From NCBI GenBank assembly GCA_002469605.1, contig DKMV01000364.1, forward strand, positions 1-10,448: a stretch of 10,448 nt of DNA. Reading direction: 5' to 3'. This document shows, piece by piece, positions 1 through 7,086 of this stretch. The stretch comes from Leclercia sp. UBA7405 (GTDB lineage Bacteria > Pseudomonadota > Gammaproteobacteria > Enterobacterales > Enterobacteriaceae). How positions within the stretch are numbered: the first letter of the stretch is position 1; every line of letters starts with the position of its first letter. A program made the position numbers and the translations under genes. The notes beneath the pieces were generated by a model. It did no database searches, was not told the origin of the DNA, and saw nothing but the letters and a program-made list of their open reading frames with translations.

Positions 1-287
1 TCCAGCATCCCAGCTCGACCTATTTTGTAAAGGCGGCGGGGGATTCCATGAGGGATGCCGGGATAAGTGACGGGGATTTGCTGGTGGTTGACAGCTCCCG
101 AACCGCAGAGCATGGCGATATCGTCATCGCCGCCGTCGGCGGGGAGTTTACGGTAAAGCGTCTTCAGCTCCGCCCCCGCGTCCAGCTTAATCCCATGAAC
201 AGCGCCTGGTCGCCCATTGTGATCGGCAGCGAAGAGACCCTCGATATCTTCGGGGTGGTGACTTTTATTATCAAAGCGGTGCGCTGA
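1..287 (+). CDS. umuD: UmuD, polymerase V accessory subunit (3' part; 5' end outside window)
   Basis: UmuD is a LexA-like serine peptidase. It cuts itself on the RecA filament to UmuD', and UmuD'2 then joins UmuC to form the translesion DNA polymerase V. The frame is already open at base 3 and gives 94 residues, equivalent to E. coli residues 46-139. The sequence around GDSM holds the nucleophile serine (Ser60 in E. coli numbering, codon 45-47). The FTVKRLQL segment holds the general-base lysine (Lys97, codon 156-158). Both catalytic residues are therefore intact. The ATG at base 48 is an internal methionine just after the catalytic serine, not the start. The Cys-Gly cleavage site and the LexA operator must lie upstream, outside the window. 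The stop is two bases before umuC, the usual tight operon. Identification is close to certain. Confidence 0.96.
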   Translation, partial: QHPSSTYFVKAAGDSMRDAGISDGDLLVVDSSRTAEHGDIVIAAVGGEFTVKRLQLRPRVQLNPMNSAWSPIVIGSEETLDIFGVVTFIIKAVR

Positions 288-289
288 CG

Positions 290-1549
290 ATGTTTGCGCT
301 CTGCGATGTGAATTCGTTTTACGCCTCCTGCGAGACGGTTTTTCGCCCGGATTTAAAAGGACGACCGGTGGTGGTGCTGTCAAACAACGACGGCTGCGTG
401 ATCGCCCGTAGCGCCGAAGCGAAGGGGCTGGTGACCATGGGGGCGCCCTACTTTAAACAAAAAGAGATCTTCCGCCAGCACGGTATTGTCGCCTTCAGCA
501 GCAACTATGAACTGTATGCTGATATGAGCCGCCGGGTGATGGATACCCTGGAGGCGCTGACGCCGCGCGTAGAAATCTATTCCATTGACGAGGCTTTCTG
601 CGATCTGACCGGGGTGCGCAACTGCCGCGATCTGACGGAGTTTGGCGCCGAGCTTCGCGCCATCGTCCAGCAACATACCCACCTGACCATCGGGGTCGGC
701 ATCGCCCCCACCAAAACTCTGGCCAAGCTGGCAAACTTTGCGGCCAAAAAGTGGCAAACCCGCACCGGCGGCGTGCTTGACCTGTCGAATATCGATCGCC
801 AGCGCAAGCTGATGGCCGCACTACCGGTTGGCGTGGTGTGGGGCGTGGGCGGGCGCCTCGGTAAACGGCTGGAGGCGATGGGGATCCGTACCGCGCTGGA
901 TCTGGCCGATACCCACCCGGCGGCGATCCGCAAACACTTCAGCGTGGTGCTGGAGCGCACCGTGCGTGAGCTGCGCGGTGAACCCTGCCTGGGACTGGAG
1001 TTTTCGCCGGATAAGCAGGAGATTGTCTGCTCGCGCTCCTCCGGTGAGCGGGTCAGCGACTATGAATCGGTGCGCCAGGCCATCAGCACCTATGCCTTTC
1101 GCGCCGCCGAGAGGCTGCGCAAAGAGCGCCAGCACTGCCGCTTTATCTCTGCCTTTATCAAAACCTCGCCCCATGCCCCGAACGAACCCTACTACGGCAA
1201 CAGCGCCTCGGTAAAACTGCTGACGCCCACTCAGGACAGCCGGGATATCATCAATGCTGCGACCCGCTGCCTGGATAAGATCTGGCGGGAGGACCATCGC
1301 TATCAAAAAGCGGGGGTGATGCTGGGAGATTTTTTCAGCAGCGGCGTGGCGCAGCTTAATCTGTTTGATGAGGCGCCTCACCGGCACAACAGCGAGGCGC
1401 TGATGGCCATGATGGACGATCTGAATAAAAAAGGGCGCGGCACCCTCTGGTTTGCCGGGCAGGGGATCCAGCAGCAGTGGCAGATGAAGCGGGAGATGTT
1501 ATCCCCGCGCTACACCACGCGCTTTGCCGATCTGCTGCGGGTGAGGTGA
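290..1549 (+). CDS. umuC: UmuC, Y-family DNA polymerase (catalytic subunit of Pol V)
   Basis: UmuC is the catalytic subunit of error-prone DNA polymerase V (UmuD'2C), which copies past abasic sites and photoproducts during the SOS response. The 419 residues compare with about 422 in E. coli, so the gene is full length. The N-terminal [15 protein letters not shown] carries the metal-binding Asp6. The [10 protein letters not shown] motif carries the other catalytic acids, Asp100 and Glu101. A helix-hairpin-helix region follows at about 175-220, then the little-finger domain at about 240-350. A perfect beta-clamp-binding motif, QLNLF, lies at 355-359, before the UmuC-specific C-terminal tail. 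The start lies two bases after the umuD stop, so translation is probably coupled; its own ribosome-binding site is weak. Expression should follow the LexA-controlled umuD promoter outside the window. No terminator is obvious after the stop. Confidence 0.97.
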   Translation: MFALCDVNSFYASCETVFRPDLKGRPVVVLSNNDGCVIARSAEAKGLVTMGAPYFKQKEIFRQHGIVAFSSNYELYADMSRRVMDTLEALTPRVEIYSIDEAFCDLTGVRNCRDLTEFGAELRAIVQQHTHLTIGVGIAPTKTLAKLANFAAKKWQTRTGGVLDLSNIDRQRKLMAALPVGVVWGVGGRLGKRLEAMGIRTALDLADTHPAAIRKHFSVVLERTVRELRGEPCLGLEFSPDKQEIVCSRSSGERVSDYESVRQAISTYAFRAAERLRKERQHCRFISAFIKTSPHAPNEPYYGNSASVKLLTPTQDSRDIINAATRCLDKIWREDHRYQKAGVMLGDFFSSGVAQLNLFDEAPHRHNSEALMAMMDDLNKKGRGTLWFAGQGIQQQWQMKREMLSPRYTTRFADLLRVR

Positions 1550-1606
1550 TATGGCGTTTTTCCACCGCCGCCGCGCCGCGGCTGGTACAGCCGTCAGGAT
1601 TACAGG

Positions 1607-1612
1607 TATAAT
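1607..1612 (+). promoter_or_regulatory. Probable -10 element for the yaiL-family gene
   Basis: A perfect TATAAT lies 33 bases before the start codon of the gene at 1646. The -35 is weak: GGTACA at 1584-1589 with a 17-base spacer matches TTGACA at three of six positions. The gene probably has its own promoter independent of umuDC, although read-through from umuC is possible because no terminator separates them. Confidence 0.5.
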
Positions 1613-1645
1613 CCCGGCCATTACTCACCGGATCCAGAAACGAAG

Positions 1646-2185
1646 ATGACTAAACTGACCTTGCAAGAACAGATGCTGAAAGCCGGCCTGGTAACCAGCA
1701 AAAAAGTGGCCAAAGTACAACGCACGGCTAAAAAATCACGCGTTCAGGCTCGCGAAGCAAGAGAAGCGGTAGAAGAGAATAAAAAAGCCCAGCTGGAGCG
1801 CGATAAGCTGCTGAACGAACAGCAAAAGCAGGCCGCGTTATCTAAAGAGTATAAGGCGCAGGTGAAGCAGCTTATTGAGATGAACAAAATCGACATCTCA
1901 CGCGGCAATATCGGGTTTAACTTCACTGATAATAACCTCATTAAGAAAATTGAGGTCGATAAGCTGACGCAAACGCAGCTGATTAACGGTCGTCTGGCAA
2001 TCGCCCGTTTAAGCACCGACAGCAACGGCGAGAGCAAATACGCCATTATTCCTGCAAGCGTCGCCGATAAAATTGCCCAGCGCGATGCGAGCAGCATCGT
2101 GTTACACAGCGCCCTGAGCCAGGAAGCGCAGGACGAAGACGATCCTTACGCTGACTTCAAAATCCCTGACGATCTGATGTGGTAA
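1646..2185 (+). CDS. yaiL: YaiL family (DUF2058) putative nucleic-acid-associated protein
   Basis: This 179-residue protein matches E. coli YaiL, also 179 residues, along its whole length, including the opening MTKLTLQEQMLKAGLVTSKK and the closing acidic DPYADFKIPDDLMW. Residues about 15-80 are a long, charged helical stretch rich in Lys, Arg, Glu and Gln (likely coiled coil). Residues about 85-160 look like a compact globular domain, and the last 20 residues are very acidic. The family is usually annotated as a nucleoprotein or polynucleotide-associated enzyme regulator; I know of no firm biochemical function, so none is claimed. The ribosome-binding site is poor (GAAG next to the ATG). In E. 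coli K-12 yaiL adjoins the frm genes, as I recall; here frmRA is about 5.4 kb further on. The stop is six bases from that of the convergent pseudouridine synthase gene. Confidence 0.93.
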   Translation: MTKLTLQEQMLKAGLVTSKKVAKVQRTAKKSRVQAREAREAVEENKKAQLERDKLLNEQQKQAALSKEYKAQVKQLIEMNKIDISRGNIGFNFTDNNLIKKIEVDKLTQTQLINGRLAIARLSTDSNGESKYAIIPASVADKIAQRDASSIVLHSALSQEAQDEDDPYADFKIPDDLMW

Positions 2186-2191
2186 GCCGTA

Positions 2192-2890
2192 TCAGAACGG
2201 GCAGGCGTGGCGGGCGTTGATCGCCGCGCCGGTGACGGGGTGAATAAAATCCAGCTCGCCGGCATGCAGCATCAACCGCGGCGCCTGCTCCGTGCCCGGC
2301 AGCAGCCGACCGCCATACAGGTCGCAGCCTAAAATAGGGTGGCCCAGCAGCTGGCAGTGGATGCGCAGCTGATGGGTACGCCCGGTCTCCGGAGTTAAGG
2401 CGACCCGCGTCAACGCCAGCCGGGTGCCGTCCTCCTGTTCCTGATGAAAACGCGCCATCACCCGATAACGAGAGCGGGCCGGTTTGCCGTGAATGGCGCA
2501 AATCGACATCAGTGGGAATAGGGCCGGATCTTTGGCAATCGCCGCCTCAATCACCCCCTCATCCTCTTTCAGATGTCCGCAGAGCAGGGCGCTGTACCCC
2601 TTGGCAACAGTGCGCTGGCTGAACTGCTGGCAGAGCGCGGCATTGATCGCCTTATTCAGGGCGACCACCATCAGCCCGGAGGTGCCGAAATCCAGACGGT
2701 GAACCAGGGTGCAGCCGGGAAATTGCTGTACCAGCCGGTGATGTACCGAATCAAGATTCTGTGCATTTTTGCCCGACAGGCTCAGCAGTCCGCTGGGTTT
2801 ATTGATAAGCAAAAGATGAGCATCCTGCCAGAGGATCTCAATCTGGCTATGGCAGGGCGGCGCAATAAAAGTATCGGGGAGGGTAGACAT
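2192..2890 (-). CDS. RluA-family RNA pseudouridine synthase
   Basis: The protein should isomerise specific uridines in rRNA or tRNA to pseudouridine. Its 232 residues contain the RluA-family landmarks in order: NKPSGLLSLSG (30-40), the catalytic HRLDFGTSG with Asp67, KGYSALLCG (98-105) with the conserved tyrosine, PETGRTHQLRIH (167-178), LGHPILGCDLYGG (182-194), and APRLMLHA near the C terminus. There is no N-terminal S4 domain, so it is of the short RluA or TruC-like type and not RluB, C, D, E or F. It is close in length to RluA (219 residues), but the residues around the catalytic site differ (HRLDFGTSGLM against HRLDMATSGVI in RluA), so it is probably a paralogue. I therefore give no symbol, and its target uridine cannot be read from sequence. 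It converges on the yaiL-family gene with a six-base gap. Confidence 0.92.
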   Translation of the reverse strand: MSTLPDTFIAPPCHSQIEILWQDAHLLLINKPSGLLSLSGKNAQNLDSVHHRLVQQFPGCTLVHRLDFGTSGLMVVALNKAINAALCQQFSQRTVAKGYSALLCGHLKEDEGVIEAAIAKDPALFPLMSICAIHGKPARSRYRVMARFHQEQEDGTRLALTRVALTPETGRTHQLRIHCQLLGHPILGCDLYGGRLLPGTEQAPRLMLHAGELDFIHPVTGAAINARHACPF

Positions 2891-2919
2891 GGGGCGGCCT
2901 GAAGGAAGAGTGGGCGCAG

Positions 2920-2925
2920 ATAATA
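2920..2925 (-). promoter_or_regulatory. Possible -10 element for the pseudouridine synthase gene
   Basis: On the minus strand a TATTAT hexamer lies 29 bases before the ATG at 2890. A weak -35, TCGCCA, precedes it with a 17-base spacer. The ribosome-binding site is also poor, so expression is probably low. This call rests on hexamer matches only. Confidence 0.3.
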
Positions 2926-2985
2926 GCGAATTTTTAGCGGCCTGGCGACGTCAGATATACCGTTTCGCTTAAGCAATATTAATGT

Positions 2986-3005
2986 AAAACTTAGCAAAAC
3001 TTAGC
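2986..3005. repeat. Perfect tandem repeat, 2 x 10 bp
   Basis: The decamer AAAACTTAGC occurs twice head to tail, at 2986-2995 and 2996-3005, and is followed by a third partial unit (CTAAAT). The period is close to one helical turn, as in some regulator half-sites, but no regulator is implied by the sequence itself. It lies about 100 bases upstream of the pseudouridine synthase gene. Confidence 0.7.
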
Positions 3006-3013
3006 CTAAATAA

Positions 3014-3135
3014 GAGGATATATCCCTCAAACATAAAGATATAGCGTATGGTGGATGTTCTATACATCTGACCGGAGGGGATATCCCCAACCTCAAATTT
3101 GCATGTCCGGTGTGCTCGAGCAAAAGATTTTTTTT
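3014..3135. other. Cluster of inverted repeats followed by a T8 run
   Basis: Several symmetric elements follow one another. GGATATATCC (3016-3025) is a perfect palindrome. GATGT (3054-3058) pairs with ACATC (3064-3068) across a five-base loop. ACCGGA (3071-3076) pairs with TCCGGT (3106-3111) and encloses the perfect palindrome GGGGATATCCCC (3077-3088). TGCTCGAGCA (3113-3122) is another perfect palindrome. A run of eight T follows at 3128-3135 on the plus strand. This could be a structured RNA or a regulatory DNA segment. The final stem before the T run is short, so a Rho-independent end is not well supported. Confidence 0.45.
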
Positions 3136-3265
3136 CACCTCTTATAGCCCGACGCACAGCCAATCTCATGGCGCAGCCTGCTCCGTTTGCGGAACCCGGC
3201 TAACTGCACATTCATGTATTGCCATTCCCCGCAGACGGCGGTGGCCAAAAAAGGTGATGTAACGC

Positions 3266-3287
3266 GAAGACCCCTTCCGGGGTCTTC
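3266..3287 (-). terminator. Hairpin after yedK, probable terminator
   Basis: GAAGACCCC (3266-3274) and GGGGTCTTC (3279-3287) form a perfect nine-base-pair stem. Read on the minus strand it has a GGAA tetraloop and begins 14 bases after the yedK stop codon. Neither side has a strong T run, so it may work as a bidirectional or weak terminator or as a 3' end stabiliser. Confidence 0.6.
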
Positions 3288-3301
3288 TGGTTCAATTACG
3301 C

Positions 3302-3973
3302 TTAGCCGATCTTCTCAATTAACTCTGCGCCCTGGTTGCGGATATTGCCAACGGCCCGCGTTACCGGGTGCCAGGTGAAGGCATCCGCCGGTACGGCACC
3401 CGTAGCGGCAATCTTCTCTGCCTCTTCCCCACTAACTTCCTTACGCAGCCAGTCGCGCGCCGCCTCTGGCGTCAGCACCAGCGGGCGGCGATCGTGAATA
3501 TCCACCAGCCCCTTATCGGCCGCGGCCGTGACGATCAAAAAGCCTTCTGCCTCATCGCCACGCTCGAAAGGCGTGCTGCCAATGGCCGCCATAAATACCG
3601 GCTCTCCGTCAGCGCGGTAGATAAAATAAGGCTGCTTTTTCTCTCCCTCTTTTTTCCACTCAAACCAGCCATCCGCAAAGACAATAGCTCGCCCGTGCCG
3701 CCATAAGGGCTTAAACATCCGACTGGCGGCGGCGGTTTCCTGACGGGCGTTAATCAGCGGCGATTTGTCCCACCAGCCCGGAGCATACCCCCAGATAACC
3801 GGATCGAGGTGCAGCTTCTCTTCACGCTCGTTCAACAGAAGCACCTTAGTGCCGGGCGCCACGTTATAGCGCCCTAACGGCTCGGGATCGTAAGGAATGT
3901 CGCGATCTGACTCCCCGGCCAGCAGGGCCAGATAGGTTTCCCGGCTCTGAGCCTGGGCAAAACGTCCACACAT
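3302..3973 (-). CDS. yedK: YedK, SRAP/HMCES family abasic-site crosslinking protein
   Basis: YedK binds abasic sites in single-stranded DNA and forms a covalent thiazolidine link through its N-terminal cysteine, shielding the lesion from strand breakage. The 223-residue protein matches E. coli YedK closely. All key residues are present: Cys2 (exposed after removal of Met1), Asn75 in INAR, Glu105 in DGWFEWK, and His160 in VDIHDRRP. The start must be the ATG at 3973. It gives Met-Cys-Gly-Arg, and a perfect GGAGG (3979-3983) lies five bases upstream; an in-frame GTG two codons earlier would bury Cys2 and disable the active site. I see no LexA-type CTG-N10-CAG box in the 62 bases upstream, so SOS control is not evident. 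The umuDC operon lies about 1.8 kb away. Confidence 0.96.
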   Translation of the reverse strand: MCGRFAQAQSRETYLALLAGESDRDIPYDPEPLGRYNVAPGTKVLLLNEREEKLHLDPVIWGYAPGWWDKSPLINARQETAAASRMFKPLWRHGRAIVFADGWFEWKKEGEKKQPYFIYRADGEPVFMAAIGSTPFERGDEAEGFLIVTAAADKGLVDIHDRRPLVLTPEAARDWLRKEVSGEEAEKIAATGAVPADAFTWHPVTRAVGNIRNQGAELIEKIG

Positions 3974-3996
3974 AATCACCTCCGGATAGTGAGGTA

Positions 3997-4002
3997 AGTA
4001 TA
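3997..4002 (-). promoter_or_regulatory. Possible -10 element for yedK
   Basis: On the minus strand TATACT (five of six matches to TATAAT) lies 23 bases before the yedK ATG, in the short gap after the exported-protein gene. No good -35 sits at the right distance; CAGGCA with an 18-base spacer is the best I find. Co-transcription with the upstream gene remains possible. Confidence 0.3.
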
Positions 4003-4035
4003 TGTGCCAGGAGAAACTTCTGCCTGAGGTGGCCG

Positions 4036-4401
4036 TCAGGCCTGGCCCCGGTAATAAGGGATATCAATGGGCCATGTATTGCGGATATTAAGCACCTGAC
4101 AGTGCACCAGGCGCGCCTGGTCTGCATACCAGAAGGCGACGTTGCCGCTCGCCTGGTCGTAAATCATCTGGTCGAGATTGGCAAACTCAAAGATAACCAG
4201 CGAGCCTTTGCGGGTGTGGCCGCCACCGGTTTCGAAGTGGTCCGGCCCCCAGGATACCTGGGTGTGATCGTAGCGGTGCAGTATCACCCGCATCTGGCCG
4301 CGCTGGGGGCAGAGCAGCGTAAAATCGGCGTTATCCATGGAAAATGCAAAGCCAGAGCGGCTAAGTGTGAGCAGTAAAAAGAGCAGTAAAAATTTTTTCA
4401 T
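4036..4401 (-). CDS. Small exported protein of unknown function
   Basis: I do not recognise this gene. The 121-residue product begins MKKFLLLFLLLTLSRSGFA, a typical Sec signal peptide with likely cleavage after Ala19 (Gly-Phe-Ala before Phe-Ser). There is no lipobox cysteine, so a soluble periplasmic or secreted protein of about 100 residues is expected. The mature part has only two cysteines, Cys31 and Cys101, spaced as for one disulfide. It is rich in aromatic residues and His (for example VSWGPDHFETGGGHTRKG at 49-66) and has no other membrane segment. I chose the ATG at 4401. An in-frame ATG at 4410 would add Met-Asp-Ser before the lysines and has its AGG only one base away. It lies 62 bases upstream of yedK on the same strand, with no clear terminator between them. 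Confidence 0.75.
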   Translation of the reverse strand: MKKFLLLFLLLTLSRSGFAFSMDNADFTLLCPQRGQMRVILHRYDHTQVSWGPDHFETGGGHTRKGSLVIFEFANLDQMIYDQASGNVAFWYADQARLVHCQVLNIRNTWPIDIPYYRGQA

Positions 4402-4533
4402 TGAGTCCATGCCTGTGTTTGCGCGTGTTATGCCACGGCATGGAGGGGGCGTTGTTGAGATAAATCATTTTAATGAATGGAATGAATGCGATACATACAA
4501 CTCACTTAATCAAAATTGCAATTTGTTACGTCT

Positions 4534-4572
4534 GGATAGTGTGCTGGCAGGAGAGGATAGTGTGGCAGGAGG
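4534..4572. repeat. Imperfect tandem repeat
   Basis: GGATAGTGTG followed by CTGGCAGGAGA (4534-4554) is repeated as GGATAGTGTG followed by GCAGGAGGC (4555-4572), the second copy lacking three bases. It directly adjoins the gtrC terminator hairpin, whose arm also contains GCAGGAG. It looks like a local duplication and not a functional site. Confidence 0.6.
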
Positions 4573-4576
4573 CAAA

Positions 4577-4604
4577 AAAACTCCTGCGTTATAGCAGGAG
4601 TTTT
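4577..4604 (-). terminator. Rho-independent terminator of the gtrABC operon
   Basis: CTCCTGC (4581-4587) pairs with GCAGGAG (4594-4600) around the loop GTTATA, and the stem is extended by A-T pairs. On the minus strand a run of seven T (complement of 4574-4580) follows the hairpin, which begins about six bases after the gtrC stop. Four T follow on the plus strand, so it may also work in the other direction. Confidence 0.88.
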
Positions 4605-4609
4605 CGTCA

Positions 4610-6148
4610 TTACAGAGTGATGTTATCGACTTTGCCGGCCGGTACGGCGTAGTAATACCACCAGGAGTCATTGATATGCGCCGATTTCCTGGTAAGCGAT
4701 TTTGGCGTCCATGATTTACCATCGATGGTCATTGCCGGTGGCGCAGAGAGCGGCGCTTTGCTCACCAGAAGCACATTACCCGCGGAATCTGCCCAGGCAG
4801 TCACGGTATCCGTTACGGGATATGCGGTACCCCTTGCTATCACCGAGTAGTCAAAATCCAGCTTCAGGCGATAAACGTTGTCCACGCCGTAATATTCGCC
4901 GTAAACCGCAGGATCGTGGAAGAAGCCAAAATGACCGCCGCTGTTCTGCAGCTTAGAGAAATAATATTCAGGAATAGTAAAATTACGTTTTCCGTCGGTG
5001 ATCTCCTGCGCAATAACTTGCTGCCTTACCACCTCCTGCACAGCAACCATCTTGTACGCTTTATACATTAGCGAATAAGACCAGCCAAAGACGATTGCAC
5101 AGAGCACAACGATAGCACTGACGCCATATTTACCGGCTTTCGTATTGGCTTTTAAAATTGCCGTAGCGATAAACGAGACCGCCAGCAGAATAAACATGAA
5201 GGTACCGTTCATAACCCTGTCAGGATAAGACGGCGAGGCAAACATAATCACCGATGTACCGATACCCACCAGTACGGTAAATGCCGCAAAGAACCAGGTG
5301 CTTTGCGTGATTTTCGCCCGCAGGGGTTTATTAAATACCACCAGCATCACCAGCAGGAAAAGCACAACGTAGCTTATCCAGATAAGCGCCAGGTGATTAT
5401 GGGTACGCTCGGTTAAATGAATAAAAATTCTTTCAAATAACGGCTTCCCGTACCAGAACTCTTTCCCGCTGGCGCGAATGAAATTACCTGGGGAGAGGAT
5501 CAGTACGCATGAGCCTAAAATCGCGCTAAGGCTATAAATTACCCGGTTTACCGGTACCGTTTTCGTGCGCCAGAAGGCATAGCAGATGGCCAGCACCGAC
5601 AATAACGAGACAAAGGGCGATACGCTTTCGTTAGAGCACCCGGCCATGAAGCTGAGCACTACCATCAGCGGACTGATTTTTTTAACGTCCCTGGTGACGA
5701 TCGCGTGCATAAAGAACAGCCACGCCGCCACAAACAGGTTGGTCCACAGGTAGTTGGCCGCACCGACCAGCCAGAAGGTGGTCTGCCCTAAATTAGGGTT
5801 TGAAATCCAGTAGGTAAAGAAAATAAGCGGGAATAAAACGTAATCGTTTTTGTTCCAGCGCAGCGTGCCGTCGGGGGTTTTGGTAATGAAATAACAAAAC
5901 GCAACGGTGACAAACGCCGTGCTAAGCGAGTAAACCGTCTGCGACTCGCTGGCAAGAATTAATGCGCTGGCGTAGTCGGCGATGATGCGCCCGCTCCAGG
6001 TCATATAGTGGTGGTAATGCGAATCTAACGAGGTTCCCAGCAGGTAATACCGGTAATCGTCAGAGTGAATAGGGGTGTACCATTCGATCAGGAAAATGGC
6101 GAATCCTGCCAGCAGCAGCATCAGTGGTTTAAATAACGATTTTAACAT
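4610..6148 (-). CDS. gtrC: GtrC-type O-antigen glycosyltransferase, multi-pass membrane protein
   Basis: This is the third, variable gene of a gtrABC operon. Its product should transfer a glucosyl group (or related sugar) from undecaprenyl phosphate to O-antigen on the periplasmic face of the inner membrane. The 512 residues show about ten hydrophobic segments between residues 5 and 360 and a soluble C-terminal domain (about 370-512). The first outer loop carries HSDDYRYY (28-35), the acidic pair expected of a GT-C fold enzyme. Other notable stretches are MTWSGR (49-54), FWLVGAANYLW (125-135), SNES (172-175) and LSPGNFIR (218-225), a pattern I associate with DUF6056-like proteins. The gtrC symbol is positional: sugar linkage and serotype cannot be predicted. 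The gene starts five bases after gtrB, and base use is visibly more AT-rich than in umuC or frmA, in line with horizontal acquisition. Confidence 0.8.
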   Translation of the reverse strand: MLKSLFKPLMLLLAGFAIFLIEWYTPIHSDDYRYYLLGTSLDSHYHHYMTWSGRIIADYASALILASESQTVYSLSTAFVTVAFCYFITKTPDGTLRWNKNDYVLFPLIFFTYWISNPNLGQTTFWLVGAANYLWTNLFVAAWLFFMHAIVTRDVKKISPLMVVLSFMAGCSNESVSPFVSLLSVLAICYAFWRTKTVPVNRVIYSLSAILGSCVLILSPGNFIRASGKEFWYGKPLFERIFIHLTERTHNHLALIWISYVVLFLLVMLVVFNKPLRAKITQSTWFFAAFTVLVGIGTSVIMFASPSYPDRVMNGTFMFILLAVSFIATAILKANTKAGKYGVSAIVVLCAIVFGWSYSLMYKAYKMVAVQEVVRQQVIAQEITDGKRNFTIPEYYFSKLQNSGGHFGFFHDPAVYGEYYGVDNVYRLKLDFDYSVIARGTAYPVTDTVTAWADSAGNVLLVSKAPLSAPPAMTIDGKSWTPKSLTRKSAHINDSWWYYYAVPAGKVDNITL

Positions 6149-6153
6149 GACGG

Positions 6154-7086
6154 TTAACGGTCCATATTTTTGTGTTTATGCTTGACGATATAGCGCGGCC
6201 GTTGTTTTACCTCGGTATAAACGCGACCTATATACTCTCCTAAAATACCGATACCAATAAGCTGTACTCCACCCAGAAAAAGAATTGCCGCCATAATTGA
6301 CGGGTAGCCCGGCACCGGGTTTCCCCAGACCAGTTTGTTAATCACCATCCATGCTGCATAGAAAAAAGAGAGCGTGGACACGCCAAGCCCAATATAGGTC
6401 CAGACCCTGAGCGGGAAGGTAGAAAAACTGGTAATCCCCTCCAGGGCTAAATTCCACAGCCGCCAGCCGTTAAATTTTGTCTTACCCGCAATACGGGGCG
6501 CGCGGAAATACTCCACCACGTCCGTTTTGCCGCCTACCCAGGAGAGCACCCCTTTCATAAAGAGATTGCGCTCGGGTAAGAGCTTAATATTCTCGACGAC
6601 TTCCCGGGACATCAGGCGAAAATCACCGACGTTCTCCTCGATTTGAGGCTCGCTGATTTTGTTGTGCAGCTTATAGAACCACTCTGCGGATTTACGCTTC
6701 AGGCGCCCATCGGTAGAGCGGTCAGAGCGTTTGGCCAGCACCACATCCGCACCGGCCTGCCATTTCTCAATAAGGCGGGGGATCACTTCTATGGGATCCT
6801 GCAAATCAACGTCAATGGGCACCACGGCATCACCGGTGGCATATTCCAGCCCGGCAAACAGCGCTGGCTCTTTACCGAAGTTACGGGTGAATGAGAGCGG
6901 CTTAACCAGCGGATCGGCGGTCGCCAGGGCGTCAATGATAGATTCCGTCGCGTCTTCGCTGCCGTCGTTGACGAAGACGATCTCGACCTCATACTCGCGC
7001 AGGCTTTCAAGCTCTCTTACCGCTTTATAAAAGATGGGGATCGCATCCTCTTCATTGAGGACTGGCACGATTAAAGAAACCCTCAT
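6154..7086 (-). CDS. gtrB: GtrB, bactoprenol glucosyltransferase
   Basis: GtrB moves glucose from UDP-glucose to undecaprenyl phosphate on the cytoplasmic face of the inner membrane. The 310-residue length fits the family (about 305-310). A GT-A fold, family 2 glycosyltransferase domain fills residues 1-220. Its signatures are VPVLNEED (7-14), FVNDGSED (38-45), the substrate-binding stretch [10 protein letters not shown] (67-76), and the metal- and nucleotide-binding DVDLQDP (92-98). Two transmembrane helices follow at about 228-250 and 263-287, then a basic tail ([14 protein letters not shown]). This arrangement separates GtrB from soluble family 2 enzymes; a DPMS- or ArnC-like enzyme is the main alternative, but the neighbours GtrA and GtrC argue for GtrB. 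Its ATG overlaps the gtrA stop by four bases (ATGA), so translation is probably coupled. Confidence 0.94.
   Translation of the reverse strand: MRVSLIVPVLNEEDAIPIFYKAVRELESLREYEVEIVFVNDGSEDATESIIDALATADPLVKPLSFTRNFGKEPALFAGLEYATGDAVVPIDVDLQDPIEVIPRLIEKWQAGADVVLAKRSDRSTDGRLKRKSAEWFYKLHNKISEPQIEENVGDFRLMSREVVENIKLLPERNLFMKGVLSWVGGKTDVVEYFRAPRIAGKTKFNGWRLWNLALEGITSFSTFPLRVWTYIGLGVSTLSFFYAAWMVINKLVWGNPVPGYPSIMAAILFLGGVQLIGIGILGEYIGRVYTEVKQRPRYIVKHKHKNMDR

Larger units (their letters stand above)
2891..3301. other. Gene-free stretch with clustered palindromes and repeats
   Basis: I find no convincing gene in these 411 bases. The left part (about 2960-3135) is AT-rich and full of short symmetric elements, which are listed separately. 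The right part (about 3140-3265) contains only short open frames without good start signals, the longest-looking being a 26-codon minus-strand frame from about 3215. A minus-strand open frame of 66 codons (2969-3169) crosses the palindromes; I could not recognise it and do not call it a gene. The stretch ends with a hairpin at 3266-3287 that probably belongs to yedK. Confidence 0.6.

Noticed and set aside
48..50. ATG as the start of umuD
   Set aside because: The frame is open upstream to the window edge and continues the UmuD sequence there; this ATG follows the catalytic serine and cannot be the start.
821..1387. A 188-codon minus-strand open frame opposite umuC
   Set aside because: It mirrors the codon bias of umuC, which is identified beyond doubt, and shows no family features or start signal.
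1560..1585. GC-rich symmetric stretch after umuC as a terminator
   Set aside because: It has no clean stem with a T tail on the plus strand; the T run precedes it.
3230..3310. A tRNA-like end (GGTTCAATTAC after the 3266-3287 hairpin)
   Set aside because: No acceptor stem, anticodon arm or D arm can be folded around it; the hairpin is better explained as a yedK terminator.
3974..4035. LexA box before yedK
   Set aside because: I looked for CTG-N10-CAG with the AT-rich core on both strands and found none.
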